Shown: positions 8,164 through 17,668 of the stretch, piece by piece
Numbering within the stretch: the stretch's first letter is position 1
Layout of the letters: the number at the start of each line of letters is the position of its first letter
Assembly: GCA_937146805.1 (NCBI GenBank)
Contig: CAKZRR010000022.1
Span: 1-41,629, forward strand
DNA: 41,629 nucleotides
Reading direction: 5' to 3'
Source of the DNA: an uncultured Owenweeksia sp.
Lineage (GTDB): Bacteria; Bacteroidota; Bacteroidia; Flavobacteriales; Schleiferiaceae
Made by a program: the position numbers and the translations under genes
Notes under the pieces: generated by a model
What the model was told of the DNA's origin: nothing
What the model saw: the letters and a program-made list of their open reading frames with translations, nothing else
Databases searched by the model: none

Positions 8164-8619
8164 TTAGCCTTTGGCTTCTGCAATAATTTCAAAATCAAAG
8201 TTTACCACCACTTCGCGATGCAAACGAATTTGAGCGCTATAAGGGCCTACGGCCTTAATAGTACCTCCTTGAATTTGAATAAACTTACGATCAATATGAT
8301 GACCAATTTTGGCTAACTCTTCAGCAAGGTTGGCATTGTTGATAGAACCAAACAATTTATTGCCTTTACCCACTTTAGCAGTTATTTTAAGCTCAACACC
8401 ATTTAAGGCTTCAGCTGTTTTTTGAGCAAGCTCAATTTCCTTAGCTTCTTTATGAGCGCGTTGCTTTAAGTTTTCGGCTAGCATTTTTTTAGCCGACTCA
8501 GTAGCCAATACACCCAAACCACTAGGGATAATAAAATTACGTCCGTAACCAGGTTTTACCGTTACTACGTCATCCTTGTATCCAAGGTTTTCTACATCTT
8601 GTTTTAAAATCAACTCCAT
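8164..8619 (-). CDS. rplI: 50S ribosomal protein bL9
   Basis: A 151-residue protein of normal bL9 length. The N-terminal domain starts MELILKQDVENLGYKDD and contains the RNA-binding stretch VKPGYGRNFIIPSG. The long connecting helix (about residues 40-75) and the C-terminal domain with VGKGNKLFGSI follow. It is the last gene of rpsF-rpsR-rplI, 10 bp after rpsR, and is followed by a strong terminator. Confidence 0.97.
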   Translation of the reverse strand: MELILKQDVENLGYKDDVVTVKPGYGRNFIIPSGLGVLATESAKKMLAENLKQRAHKEAKEIELAQKTAEALNGVELKITAKVGKGNKLFGSINNANLAEELAKIGHHIDRKFIQIQGGTIKAVGPYSAQIRLHREVVVNFDFEIIAEAKG

Positions 8620-8629
8620 AGCTGGTAAA

Positions 8630-8917
8630 TTATTTAAGGTTATCCGCTACGTAAGGCATCAAAGCCAAGTGGCGAGCGCGCTTAATGGCAGTAGCCACTT
8701 TACGCTGATATTTTAGTGAAGTACCTGTAATTCTGCGTGGCAAAATTTTACCCTGCTCATTTACAAATTGCAACAAAAACTTAGTGTCTTTGTAGTCCAC
8801 GTATTTTAGTCCGTAACGCAAAAAACGGTCGTACTTTTCACGATTAGCCGTATCAATTTTTAACGGCTGCAAGTATCTAATTTCGGATTGATTTGATCCA
8901 GTTTCTAATTGACTCAT
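8630..8917 (-). CDS. rpsR: 30S ribosomal protein bS18
   Basis: A 95-residue protein. The conserved core is present: [21 protein letters not shown] followed by [19 protein letters not shown] and a C-terminal ALMPYV. bS18 binds bS6 on the small-subunit platform, and the two genes are adjacent here with a 7-bp gap. The N-terminus is longer than in enterics, as usual in Bacteroidota. Confidence 0.97.
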   Translation of the reverse strand: MSQLETGSNQSEIRYLQPLKIDTANREKYDRFLRYGLKYVDYKDTKFLLQFVNEQGKILPRRITGTSLKYQRKVATAIKRARHLALMPYVADNLK

Positions 8918-8924
8918 CTCTTAA

Positions 8925-9266
8925 TTATTTTGAAGCGTTAGACATTTTTTTTCTTCTATCCTTAGCAAAAGCTACGTGATGCTTATCCATACGCATGGTT
9001 AAAAAGCGCATAATACGCTCATCACGTTTCATATCTACTTCTAGTGAAGAGATAGCTTCTCCTGGTGCTTCAAACTCAAGTAGGTGATAAAAACCACTGC
9101 GTTTGTGTTGAATGGGATAGGCCATTTTCTTTAGCCCCCAATCTTCTTCGTTCAAAATCTTACCCTCTTTCGATTTGATAAGATCTTTGACTTTTGCTAC
9201 CGTTTCCCCTACCTGCTCAGCAGATAAGACGGGATTCATAATGAAAACGGCTTCGTACATGTTCAT
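8925..9266 (-). CDS. rpsF: 30S ribosomal protein bS6
   Basis: A 113-residue protein starting MNMYEAVFIMNPVLSAEQ, the expected first strand of bS6. YPIQHKRSGFYHLLEFE and RIMRFLTMRMDKH are the conserved parts. It is the first gene of the operon. A TAnnTTTG element lies about 53 bp upstream of the start and a palindrome follows it in the leader (9301-9314), which could be part of an S6:S18 autoregulatory leader. Confidence 0.97.
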   Translation of the reverse strand: MNMYEAVFIMNPVLSAEQVGETVAKVKDLIKSKEGKILNEEDWGLKKMAYPIQHKRSGFYHLLEFEAPGEAISSLEVDMKRDERIMRFLTMRMDKHHVAFAKDRRKKMSNASK

Positions 9267-9300
9267 CCGTTAAAGATTTAATTATTAATAAATTACGTTT

Positions 9301-9326
9301 CCTTTTTAAAAAGGACGGCAAAAGTA
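9301..9326 (-). promoter_or_regulatory. rpsF promoter (-7) and leader palindrome
   Basis: On the minus strand TACTTTTG (9319-9326) matches TAnnTTTG. Just downstream is the perfect palindrome CCTTTTTAAAAAGG (9301-9314), which would form a hairpin in the RNA leader. CCGT before it and ACGG just before the start codon could close an outer stem. S6:S18 complexes repress their own operon through leaders of this kind in many bacteria; here that is only a suggestion. Confidence 0.4.
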
Positions 9327-9387
9327 ATGTTTTTTTAAAACTATTTACCCCTTTTAAAAGGCTTTATTTATTTGATTAGAAGGTAGT

Positions 9388-10392
9388 TTACAAATCACGC
9401 CATAGCGCAAACGGAAAGGCGCTAAAATCAAAGGCGCTTACCGAACGGTGCTCTACTCTACGCCCATCAAAATAATGTGGATTAATACCCGTATAACATA
9501 AATCTTTAGGGTACTTTTTAGAAGCCCCACTATCGGCTACATGCAGCATTAACTCCAATACGCGTTCGTCTCGTAGGTTTTTAAAGTTGAGCAAGGCTTT
9601 TCTTAATTTTTGAGCCTTTTTACGCAGCAACCTATCTTCTCGTATTACTTTTATAAAAGGCACCGGTATGGGGCCATAATGGCGGCCATCCATATAATCT
9701 GTAGAAGCTATTTGCGCATCGCTAAACAGCCCATTAATTTGCTTGGCAAAGCGCTTCATATGCCTTCTATGAAAACCTTCTAAATCTCTTAAGTGCCTAA
9801 TACGTAGTTGTGTTTTATATAAATTCTCCTTACCCACCGGCAAAATTCGTGGCGAGCGCATAGGCAAAGGCAAATTGCTTTGTTGCGCCACCTGCATATA
9901 AGTGCGGTAGGTTTCTTCAAAAGCATTGAGTGAGTTATGGTGGCAACTTAAATTAGCTATTTCGCCTCCGGTAGCTTCCCTCACAATATCTACCTGCGCC
10001 TGTAATTCATGCTTAAGTAAGGCGCTCAGTTCAATACGCCCTTTTGCTGTATCGGGTCTCCCAAGCTTGGTGTACTCCCTAAAGTTACCCTCTTCGGTAA
10101 TTAAAAATTCACCCAAAGCAGAAGTTTTCACTTTTTCTGAAACGGGCTTCCCCGAAGTAATGGTAACATGACAACCTATTTGCAACTCAAAGTCGCTACT
10201 TTTTAAGTCATCGGCCAAAGTCTTTAAGGCCTTAATATTCTCAAATGAGCTGGGATATTTATCGCTCCCTTCAAAATTGGGCAAAGCCGCCACCGAATTG
10301 ATCTTTCTCTTTTTCGCTAAATCCCGTACAGCCGAATCTATAGAAGGCACTACGCCAAAATCATCGGTAGTAATTATAATTTTTTTAGGCAT
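9388..10392 (-). CDS. ChbG/YdjC-family carbohydrate deacetylase
   Basis: A 334-residue cytoplasmic protein. Family members remove acetyl groups from N-acetylated di- or oligosaccharides such as chitobiose, using one divalent metal. The motifs are TTDDFG near the N-terminus (catalytic Asp and metal Asp, about 9-12), GCHVT (metal His at about 75, where many members read GLHLT) and SCHHNSL (His at about 151-152). The start MPKKIIITTDDFG fits the family. There is no signal peptide and no sugar-utilisation neighbour, so the substrate is unknown. The gene stands alone on the minus strand. Confidence 0.85.
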   Translation of the reverse strand: MPKKIIITTDDFGVVPSIDSAVRDLAKKRKINSVAALPNFEGSDKYPSSFENIKALKTLADDLKSSDFELQIGCHVTITSGKPVSEKVKTSALGEFLITEEGNFREYTKLGRPDTAKGRIELSALLKHELQAQVDIVREATGGEIANLSCHHNSLNAFEETYRTYMQVAQQSNLPLPMRSPRILPVGKENLYKTQLRIRHLRDLEGFHRRHMKRFAKQINGLFSDAQIASTDYMDGRHYGPIPVPFIKVIREDRLLRKKAQKLRKALLNFKNLRDERVLELMLHVADSGASKKYPKDLCYTGINPHYFDGRRVEHRSVSAFDFSAFPFALWRDL

Positions 10393-10441
10393 GGGTTTAT
10401 TGGTTTCTATGAGTATTCCTATCTAAATATTATCTGTTAAA

Positions 10442-10554
10442 TCATTTTGCCTGCCAAAACATCTTGTAACCTGTTTCTAATACTTTCATATCAAAACTCC
10501 GATTAAAAGTGTAGATATTATCAGATAAGCTTCCTATCAAAATGAGCACTGCAG
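10442..10554 (-). pseudogene. Out-of-frame C-terminal part of the next membrane protein
   Basis: Read in a different minus-strand frame, this stretch gives a hydrophobic segment (LAAVLILIGSL) and then SDNIYTFNRSFDMKVLETG and YKMFWQAK before a TGA at 10442-10444. It has no start of its own. One extra base in the A6 run at 10557-10562 would join it to the gene at 10555-10863 without a break and give a sensible extra membrane helix. The pair is therefore probably one gene of about 140 residues broken by a 1-bp deletion or by a sequencing error. Confidence 0.5.
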
Positions 10555-10863
10555 CTAAAAAACCTGACAGTCAAGAAAAGTTGTTGTTACACTTTTACTT
10601 GGCCTAATTTCTCTTACATATCTATTGATTACAAAAATTAAAACTAGCCAAAAAGTATAATACACCAGCAAGTCAATCATAAGTGGCCAAACAAAAATTT
10701 GCAGCGATAAAGAGGTGTGCCAGCCAGGACAATTATAAGGAAAGGGAAAACCTATCAATGTTTCTTGAGGGCCATCAACAACATCCACAATCCACCACTT
10801 TGTAAAAACCACAAACGAAATAATGGTTAGAGGCAGCACTAATTTCCAAGCTAATTTTTTCAT
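10555..10863 (-). CDS. Small integral membrane protein, apparently truncated by a frameshift
   Basis: A 102-residue protein with a hydrophobic N-terminus (LVLPLTIISFVVFTKWW), a loop rich in Pro, Trp and Cys (GFPFPYNCPGWHTS), and two more helices (LQIFVWPLMIDLLVYYTFW and LVLIFVINRYV). The last residues (TTTFLDCQVF) end at a TAG right next to a T6 run in the coding strand, and the expected continuation is found in another frame at 10442-10554. I know of similar unnamed membrane proteins in flavobacteria, but no function. There is no clear operon partner. Confidence 0.55.
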   Translation of the reverse strand: MKKLAWKLVLPLTIISFVVFTKWWIVDVVDGPQETLIGFPFPYNCPGWHTSLSLQIFVWPLMIDLLVYYTFWLVLIFVINRYVREIRPSKSVTTTFLDCQVF

Positions 10864-11077
10864 CTTTTTAATTACACTAGCGCATAAATTTCATACACGT
10901 AGTTATGTTCCCTGTGAAAATCAATGAAGTCATTTGTTCAGACTCAATGCAATCGTCAAAATTACAAACACAACAATCAATAGTCTTTTCATTTTTGAGC
11001 TGGGGATTATTTGTTTTTTAAACGACTCGATTACTACCGGTTTTCACAAGTGATATTTATTCAGCCCAAATTAATTA

Positions 11078-11800
11078 TTATGCATTAAACCTAGCAACAA
11101 ATATCTCTTTCCCAAAACCTAGTTGATTTAAATCAACTAGGTTTTTATCCGTGTTGCATTTATGACTTGAACTTACATAACTCATGACCACTTTTTTAAG
11201 TCTTATTTCATTAAATGGCCATTCCAAATGATGTATTTCAAACTTATTAATAAACTTACCTGCATCCTGAAAAAGAGCATACCTTTCCGTTAACCATTTG
11301 TCTAATTCGGTTTTTACGTTAAGCTCCGCTCTAATTGCAAACTCAATATCCAATTTATCCATGAATTCAGTGTTTTGGGATTGAAACTGGTTTTCCGATC
11401 GTCTAATTTTTGAGTATCGATATGGAAGCTCTGAGATGCTCTTTGCAACCATGCAGGACAAGCCTGTTCCTGCTTCAATACTTAAAAAATAAACTCCCGT
11501 TTTACCATTTAACCTTACGTAGGTTCTGATATTAACTTCATCAAAATTGGATATTGGAGGAAAGGAAGGTAGATTTTTAGGTCTAATTTTTTCCATGGAA
11601 AATGCTACTACCGAAACCCATGGCTTACCATCAAAAAGGTCAATTTCCAGCTCATGAGGTACAAACTTTTTCAGCTCGTTTAACTCTACCTGCCAATGCA
11701 TAAATACCGCATCATTCCATTCTTGATAAAACTTCCACTTATCAGCAGGTAAGTCCCAAGGTCGATGTTCTGTTGAACTTAAAATTTCATTAATCGTCAT
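11078..11800 (-). CDS. DUF2071 (YqjF-like) protein
   Basis: A 240-residue soluble protein from the ATG at 11800. A longer reading from 11851 adds an unlikely 17-residue tail overlapping the next promoter. Typical DUF2071 features are HWQVELNELKKFVPHELEID, then GKPWVSVVAFSMEKIRP, and GVYFLSIEAGTGLSCMVAKS. The family resembles acetoacetate decarboxylase folds but has no established reaction. It is transcribed away from dnaX across a gap of about 110 bp and has no operon partner. Confidence 0.8.
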   Translation of the reverse strand: MTINEILSSTEHRPWDLPADKWKFYQEWNDAVFMHWQVELNELKKFVPHELEIDLFDGKPWVSVVAFSMEKIRPKNLPSFPPISNFDEVNIRTYVRLNGKTGVYFLSIEAGTGLSCMVAKSISELPYRYSKIRRSENQFQSQNTEFMDKLDIEFAIRAELNVKTELDKWLTERYALFQDAGKFINKFEIHHLEWPFNEIRLKKVVMSYVSSSHKCNTDKNLVDLNQLGFGKEIFVARFNA

Positions 11801-11900
11801 TTTCCAAATTGAAAACAAATATAAAAATCCTACCCACCTACCTAACTCCAAAATCTTCTCCTATTTTATCAACAACCTCCAAAGTGATGGCGCTCATTTT

Positions 11901-11908
11901 TATATTTG
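11901..11908 (+). promoter_or_regulatory. -7 element directly before dnaX (leaderless transcript?)
   Basis: TATATTTG matches TAnnTTTG exactly and ends only 5 bp before the dnaX ATG (11914). The expected start point, 4-7 bases downstream of this element, falls on or next to the ATG. I see no clear -33 element. Confidence 0.5.
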
Positions 11909-11913
11909 CCCCA

Positions 11914-12993
11914 ATGGAAAACTTCATTGTATCGGCACGTAAATACCGCCCTCAAATTTTTGAGGAAGTAGTAGGGCAAAAGCACGTTACCAATACGCTT
12001 CTTAATGCCATTAATAACAACCATCTGGCGCAAGCCTTGTTGTTTACTGGCCCTAGAGGTGTAGGTAAAACTACTTGTGCACGTATTTTGGCTCGCCTTA
12101 TTAATGAGGACGACCAAGGCGAAGCCCAAGATGATTTAAGCTTTAATATTTTTGAGCTGGATGCCGCTTCTAATAATTCGGTAGATGACATTAGAAGTTT
12201 AATTGACCAAGTACGTTTTGCCCCTCAAAAGGGCAACTACAAAGTGTATATTATTGATGAGGTACACATGCTCTCGCAAGCGGCTTTTAATGCCTTTTTA
12301 AAAACCTTAGAAGAGCCCCCTCCCCACGCCATTTTTATTTTGGCTACCACCGAAAAACACAAAATTATCCCTACTATATTAAGTCGCTGCCAAATTTTTG
12401 ATTTTAAGCGAATCAGTGTAGAGGATATTGCAGCCCACCTTAAGGTAATTGCCCAAAAAGAAGGTGTGGAAGCGGAAGAAGAAGCACTCTTAACTATTGC
12501 CCAAAAGGCCGATGGTGCTTTGCGTGATTCCCTTTCCATTTTTGACCGCTTGGTTTCCTTTTCGGGAAATAAAATCACCTATAAGGATGTAATTGAGAAT
12601 CTTAGAATATTAGATTACGATTACTACTTTAAAACTACCGATTATGCTTTAGGAGCAAACCAAGCGGAGCTGTTAATGCTGTACGATCAAATTTTAGACA
12701 ATGGCTTTGATGGGCACCTTTTTGTTACAGGATTGGCCAGTCATTTTAGAGATTTGTTAGTGTGTAAAGATGCCAAAACTCATCATTTACTGGAGGTAGG
12801 TGAATCTACCCGCCAACGCTATATTAAGCAAGCCGAAAACATTCCAGCTTTAACGTTACTGCGCGGCCTTCGAGTTTTAGCCGAAACCGACACCAAATTT
12901 GCGCAAAGTAAAAACCCTCGTTTGTTGGTAGAACTGTGCTTACTACAGCTTCTATATCTGGCGCAAGCCGATTCGCAAAAAAAAAAGGCCTAG
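11914..12993 (+). CDS. dnaX: DNA polymerase III clamp-loader subunit DnaX, gamma form (frame 0)
   Basis: The AAA+ motor of the clamp loader, which opens the beta sliding clamp and puts it on primed DNA. The start at 11914 (MENFIVSARKYRP) is the conserved DnaX start. Motifs: Walker A GPRGVGKT (46-53), ELDAASNNSVDDIR, Walker B DEVHML, sensor 1 ATTEKHK, and SRCQIFDFKRI. The four zinc cysteines found after Walker A in enteric DnaX are missing, as is usual in Bacteroidota. Frame 0 stops at a TAG 4 bases after an A10 run, giving 359 residues that end where domain III should end. The missing C-terminal part continues in the -1 frame. Confidence 0.93.
   Translation: MENFIVSARKYRPQIFEEVVGQKHVTNTLLNAINNNHLAQALLFTGPRGVGKTTCARILARLINEDDQGEAQDDLSFNIFELDAASNNSVDDIRSLIDQVRFAPQKGNYKVYIIDEVHMLSQAAFNAFLKTLEEPPPHAIFILATTEKHKIIPTILSRCQIFDFKRISVEDIAAHLKVIAQKEGVEAEEEALLTIAQKADGALRDSLSIFDRLVSFSGNKITYKDVIENLRILDYDYYFKTTDYALGANQAELLMLYDQILDNGFDGHLFVTGLASHFRDLLVCKDAKTHHLLEVGESTRQRYIKQAENIPALTLLRGLRVLAETDTKFAQSKNPRLLVELCLLQLLYLAQADSQKKKA
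12977..12990 (+). promoter_or_regulatory. dnaX slippery site for -1 recoding
   Basis: A run of ten A (12977-12986) followed by GG. In frame 0 the codons are CAA AAA AAA AAG GCC TAG, so the run contains A AAA AAG in exactly the phase used for -1 frameshifting in E. coli dnaX. A run this long could also cause RNA polymerase slippage, as in Thermus dnaX. A small stem TCACC/GGTGA (13014-13027) lies about 27 bases downstream. An assembly error in the run cannot be excluded from sequence alone. Confidence 0.65.
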
Positions 12994-13691
12994 CCAACCC
13001 CTTTGATGATTTTTCACCCTTTGGTGAGACACCTCCGATTAACAGCGCGCAAATTATTCCTACCAAGCCAATAGTAAAAACTGCAGCCGTTGATTTACCT
13101 GTTCAACCAGTCTTAGTAACTGAAAAAGCCACACTGGTACAACAAGAAAACAAGGCCCCAGCCGAATTAAAAGAACCCGCAGCTACACCACTTGGCAAAA
13201 CCAGTAAAAAGCGTACGCGTGGTGGGGCGCTCTCTATAAACAACAGTCTTAATAATACCGCTAATGCGGAAGATGGCGATACTCCCGAAATAGACTTAAC
13301 AGCCATTAACCCCGATTTGCCTAAGGACGAGTTTACCTTAGCCATATTGCTAAATTTTTGGAACGACTACCTTCAAAAAGCAGCTCAAGAGCAAAGACAA
13401 CTCATCACCAACTCACTGAAGGGTAAAAAGTTAGAGCTAAAAGAAAACTTTACCATTACGCTGCATTTAGACAATGAAATTCAGCAGGATTATTTTACCA
13501 ACGAGAAACCTCAGCTACTGCAATTTTTACGAAAAAAATTAAACAACTACTCGCTGCAATTTGAAGTAGAAATAGCCAAACATATAAATACCTTGGCGCC
13601 CTACAGCCAAAAAGAAAAGCTTGATTATCTGATTAAAAAGAACCCCAAAATGATTGATCTTCTTCAAAAATTAAAACTAGACATTAGATAG
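12978..13691 (+). CDS. dnaX: DnaX tau-specific C-terminal region (-1 frame)
   Basis: The -1 frame stays open for 237 codons after the A10 run and reads KKKGLANPFDDFSPFGETPP onward. A Pro/Ala/Lys-rich linker of about 100 residues follows. The last 120 residues form a compact domain (LNFWNDYLQKAAQEQRQL and later LQFLRKKLNNYSLQFEVE) that matches the C-terminal region of Bacteroidota DnaX. Joined to frame 0 it gives tau of about 592 residues. The frame has no plausible start codon or leader of its own, so recoding or slippage is needed to make it. Confidence 0.75.
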   Translation, partial: KKKGLANPFDDFSPFGETPPINSAQIIPTKPIVKTAAVDLPVQPVLVTEKATLVQQENKAPAELKEPAATPLGKTSKKRTRGGALSINNSLNNTANAEDGDTPEIDLTAINPDLPKDEFTLAILLNFWNDYLQKAAQEQRQLITNSLKGKKLELKENFTITLHLDNEIQQDYFTNEKPQLLQFLRKKLNNYSLQFEVEIAKHINTLAPYSQKEKLDYLIKKNPKMIDLLQKLKLDIR

Positions 13692-13714
13692 GCCATTTGG
13701 CTCAATACGTTTTT

Positions 13715-13740
13715 TACTTTTGCCCCTGCAATTTTTGCAG
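13715..13740 (+). promoter_or_regulatory. icd promoter (-7) and leader hairpin
   Basis: TACTTTTG (13715-13722) matches TAnnTTTG. CTGCAA and TTGCAG (13726-13740, 3-base loop) follow at once, so the start of the transcript would carry a small hairpin, or the palindrome may be an operator. The ATG is at 13783. Confidence 0.4.
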
Positions 13741-13773
13741 CTTGCTTAAATTTACATATAAGCTCACCCCTAA

Positions 13774-16005
<2,232 letters not shown>

Positions 16006-16030
16006 TAGTAAACGCGTTACAAGTAATTTA

Positions 16031-16065
16031 AGGCCGGGGTAGCAATATGCTATTTCGGCCTTTTT
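16031..16065 (+). terminator. Rho-independent terminator of icd
   Basis: The stem aggccggggtagca pairs with tgctatttcggcct around ATA, followed by TTTTT (16061-16065). Confidence 0.85.
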
Positions 16066-16195
16066 ACATTTACACCTTACGTACCTTTTACTGTGTTTGG
16101 TTTTTTAGTAGTTACCTTAGCGAAAAATGAAATGCAACATTCTAGTAAACCCAAAATTATGAGGAATAAGAGCCTGTTTCGTTTAAAAAACGTAA
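16060..16195 (+). pseudogene. Decayed copy of the 5' end of the M15 peptidase gene
   Basis: Aligns base by base, with one gap, to about 19001-19133: the promoter-like TTTTTACATTTACACC is shared, then the signal peptide and first codons at roughly 70% identity (GAAATGCAACATT against GAAATTCAACATT, for example). The start ATG has become TTA and the frame is lost. It is a remnant of a duplication; the intact gene lies three genes downstream. Confidence 0.65.
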
Positions 16196-16348
16196 ACTGG
16201 GTTAATGTGAAAAAACCGGAATGTACTTTGCTCTAATGAGCAGGTTTTAGAGGTAATGAATATACTGTGAGACATAGGCGTCATGAAAAAAATATAAAAA
16301 TGACCATCGAAGAGTTAAGTTACGTTGAAAAAGAAATTGAATCAAAGA

Positions 16349-17002
16349 ATGAATCAAGAATTATCAGTTTTTAAAAAATTCCCAAACCTCGACCAAGCAA
16401 ATGAAATGGCTTTATTACTGAAAGAGAATAATATTGCCGTAGTACTAGTTGATAATTCGCCAGCTATGAATATTACTTTTTCTGGAAATACGCTTGAAGA
16501 TGAAATAGAACTTAAAATATCGCAAACTGATTTCCAAAAGGCTAAAACTGTTCTAAATAATAGTGTTGAAATATCAATAGAAGAATTAGATAAAAACCAT
16601 TATCTCAGAGAATTTTCAAAAATTGAGTTATATGATATCCTCACTAAACCTGATGAATGGGGCGAGTTTGACTTTCTTATGGCTCGAAAACTATTGGAGT
16701 CAAAAGGAGAGCGTATTGACGAAGAAACTATCAATACTTTCTATAAGGAAAGAATAAATAAACTAGCAATACCTAAAAAATCTAAATGGTACTGGATTTT
16801 ATTGGGTTATATATCTTCAATATTTGGAGGCGTAATTGGAATTGGAATTGGTTGGTACTTATGGAGCCAAAAGAAAACTTTACCTAACGGACAAAAGGTA
16901 AATTACTATTGTTTTAGCGACAGAATAAACGGAAGACTTATGTTCTTTCTTGGTATTGTGGTCTTTTCGACTTCCTTAATTATTCGCTTTATATATAAGT
17001 AA
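16349..17002 (+). CDS. DUF2007-like domain with C-terminal membrane helices
   Basis: About 217 residues from the ATG at 16349 (a TTG at 16325 gives a longer form). The N-terminal 70 residues (KKFPNLDQANEMALLLKEN, then a strand, then ELKISQTDFQKAKTVL) resemble DUF2007, a small putative signal-transducing domain. The middle is hydrophilic, and two helices near the end (LLGYISSIFGGVIGIGIGW and FFLGIVVFSTSLIIRFIY) anchor it in the membrane. A second frame, 16300-16374, reads MTIEELSYVEKEIESKNES, RIISF and would join it at KKFPNL if one T of the T5 run at 16368-16372 were absent, so the true N-terminus may be there. Confidence 0.6.
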   Translation: MNQELSVFKKFPNLDQANEMALLLKENNIAVVLVDNSPAMNITFSGNTLEDEIELKISQTDFQKAKTVLNNSVEISIEELDKNHYLREFSKIELYDILTKPDEWGEFDFLMARKLLESKGERIDEETINTFYKERINKLAIPKKSKWYWILLGYISSIFGGVIGIGIGWYLWSQKKTLPNGQKVNYYCFSDRINGRLMFFLGIVVFSTSLIIRFIYK

Positions 17003-17169
17003 ACACTCCTTTTTTTACAACCCTTTTTTAGTAGCCTGCCTTAAGTAATGCTGCTAAGCTTTTCTTACTACCTTACTCCTCAATAAACAAAGCATAGTAG
17101 AGTTTATACTTACCTCTTTCTTTGTGTTTGTACCGCACTAGCTTCAACCTTTCTTTGCAAGTAACCACT

Positions 17170-17664
17170 ATGTATATTAAACCAAAAATACATTTCGAAT
17201 GCAAACATCGTCCTTCAACGGTAAAGATGAAAATGGAACAGTTTATTAAAGATTCTGATCACGATTTATTGAATCTTATCATCTCTCGGTTTGAGGGGTA
17301 CGTGTATATAGATCGGTTTAAATTGGTAAAAGTTAGCCCAAAAACTCTTTACGAGTATAAGCGAGGGCCGTTCCATCGCCTATCCATTATTGAAGGAAAA
17401 ATTACAGAAAAAGAAAATGGCAGTTCAATCCAAGCTCAAATTCATGTAAACGATATTCATGCAAAAGTTTTCGGCATTCTATATGCGCTATTTGTTTTAA
17501 TGGCTGTTTATGGATACATGCAACGCACAACAGATCTCATTTACAATGGTGCCTTCTTTATGTTGTTGCTTTATTTTGGAGTTTCACTAGATCTTTGGCT
17601 AACTAAAAAAAAGTTTAGCCAACTGCTAAGCCAAGTCTTAAAAACAGATTACAAATCACATTAA
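17170..17664 (+). CDS. Hypothetical protein with two membrane helices
   Basis: A 164-residue protein from the ATG at 17170 (a TTG at 17122 would add 16 unconvincing residues). Residues 1-95 are soluble and mixed alpha/beta; two helices follow (VFGILYALFVLMAVYGYM and NGAFFMLLLYFGVSLDLWL), then a basic tail. This layout, a cytosolic domain followed by a helical pair, is common among small Bacteroidota proteins of unknown function. It ends 4 bp before the propeller lipoprotein gene, so the two are probably co-transcribed. Confidence 0.6.
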   Translation: MYIKPKIHFECKHRPSTVKMKMEQFIKDSDHDLLNLIISRFEGYVYIDRFKLVKVSPKTLYEYKRGPFHRLSIIEGKITEKENGSSIQAQIHVNDIHAKVFGILYALFVLMAVYGYMQRTTDLIYNGAFFMLLLYFGVSLDLWLTKKKFSQLLSQVLKTDYKSH

Positions 17665-17668
17665 CAAA

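Noticed and set aside
10930-10992. 20-residue signal-peptide-like frame on the minus strand (MKRLLIVVFVILTIALSLNK)
   Set aside because: Stops at once after the hydrophobic part and the sequence after it is not coding in any frame. It may be a dead lipoprotein start, but the evidence is too thin.
11952-13345. Minus-strand open frames within dnaX
   Set aside because: No start signals, and low-quality protein composition compared with the clear DnaX reading on the plus strand.
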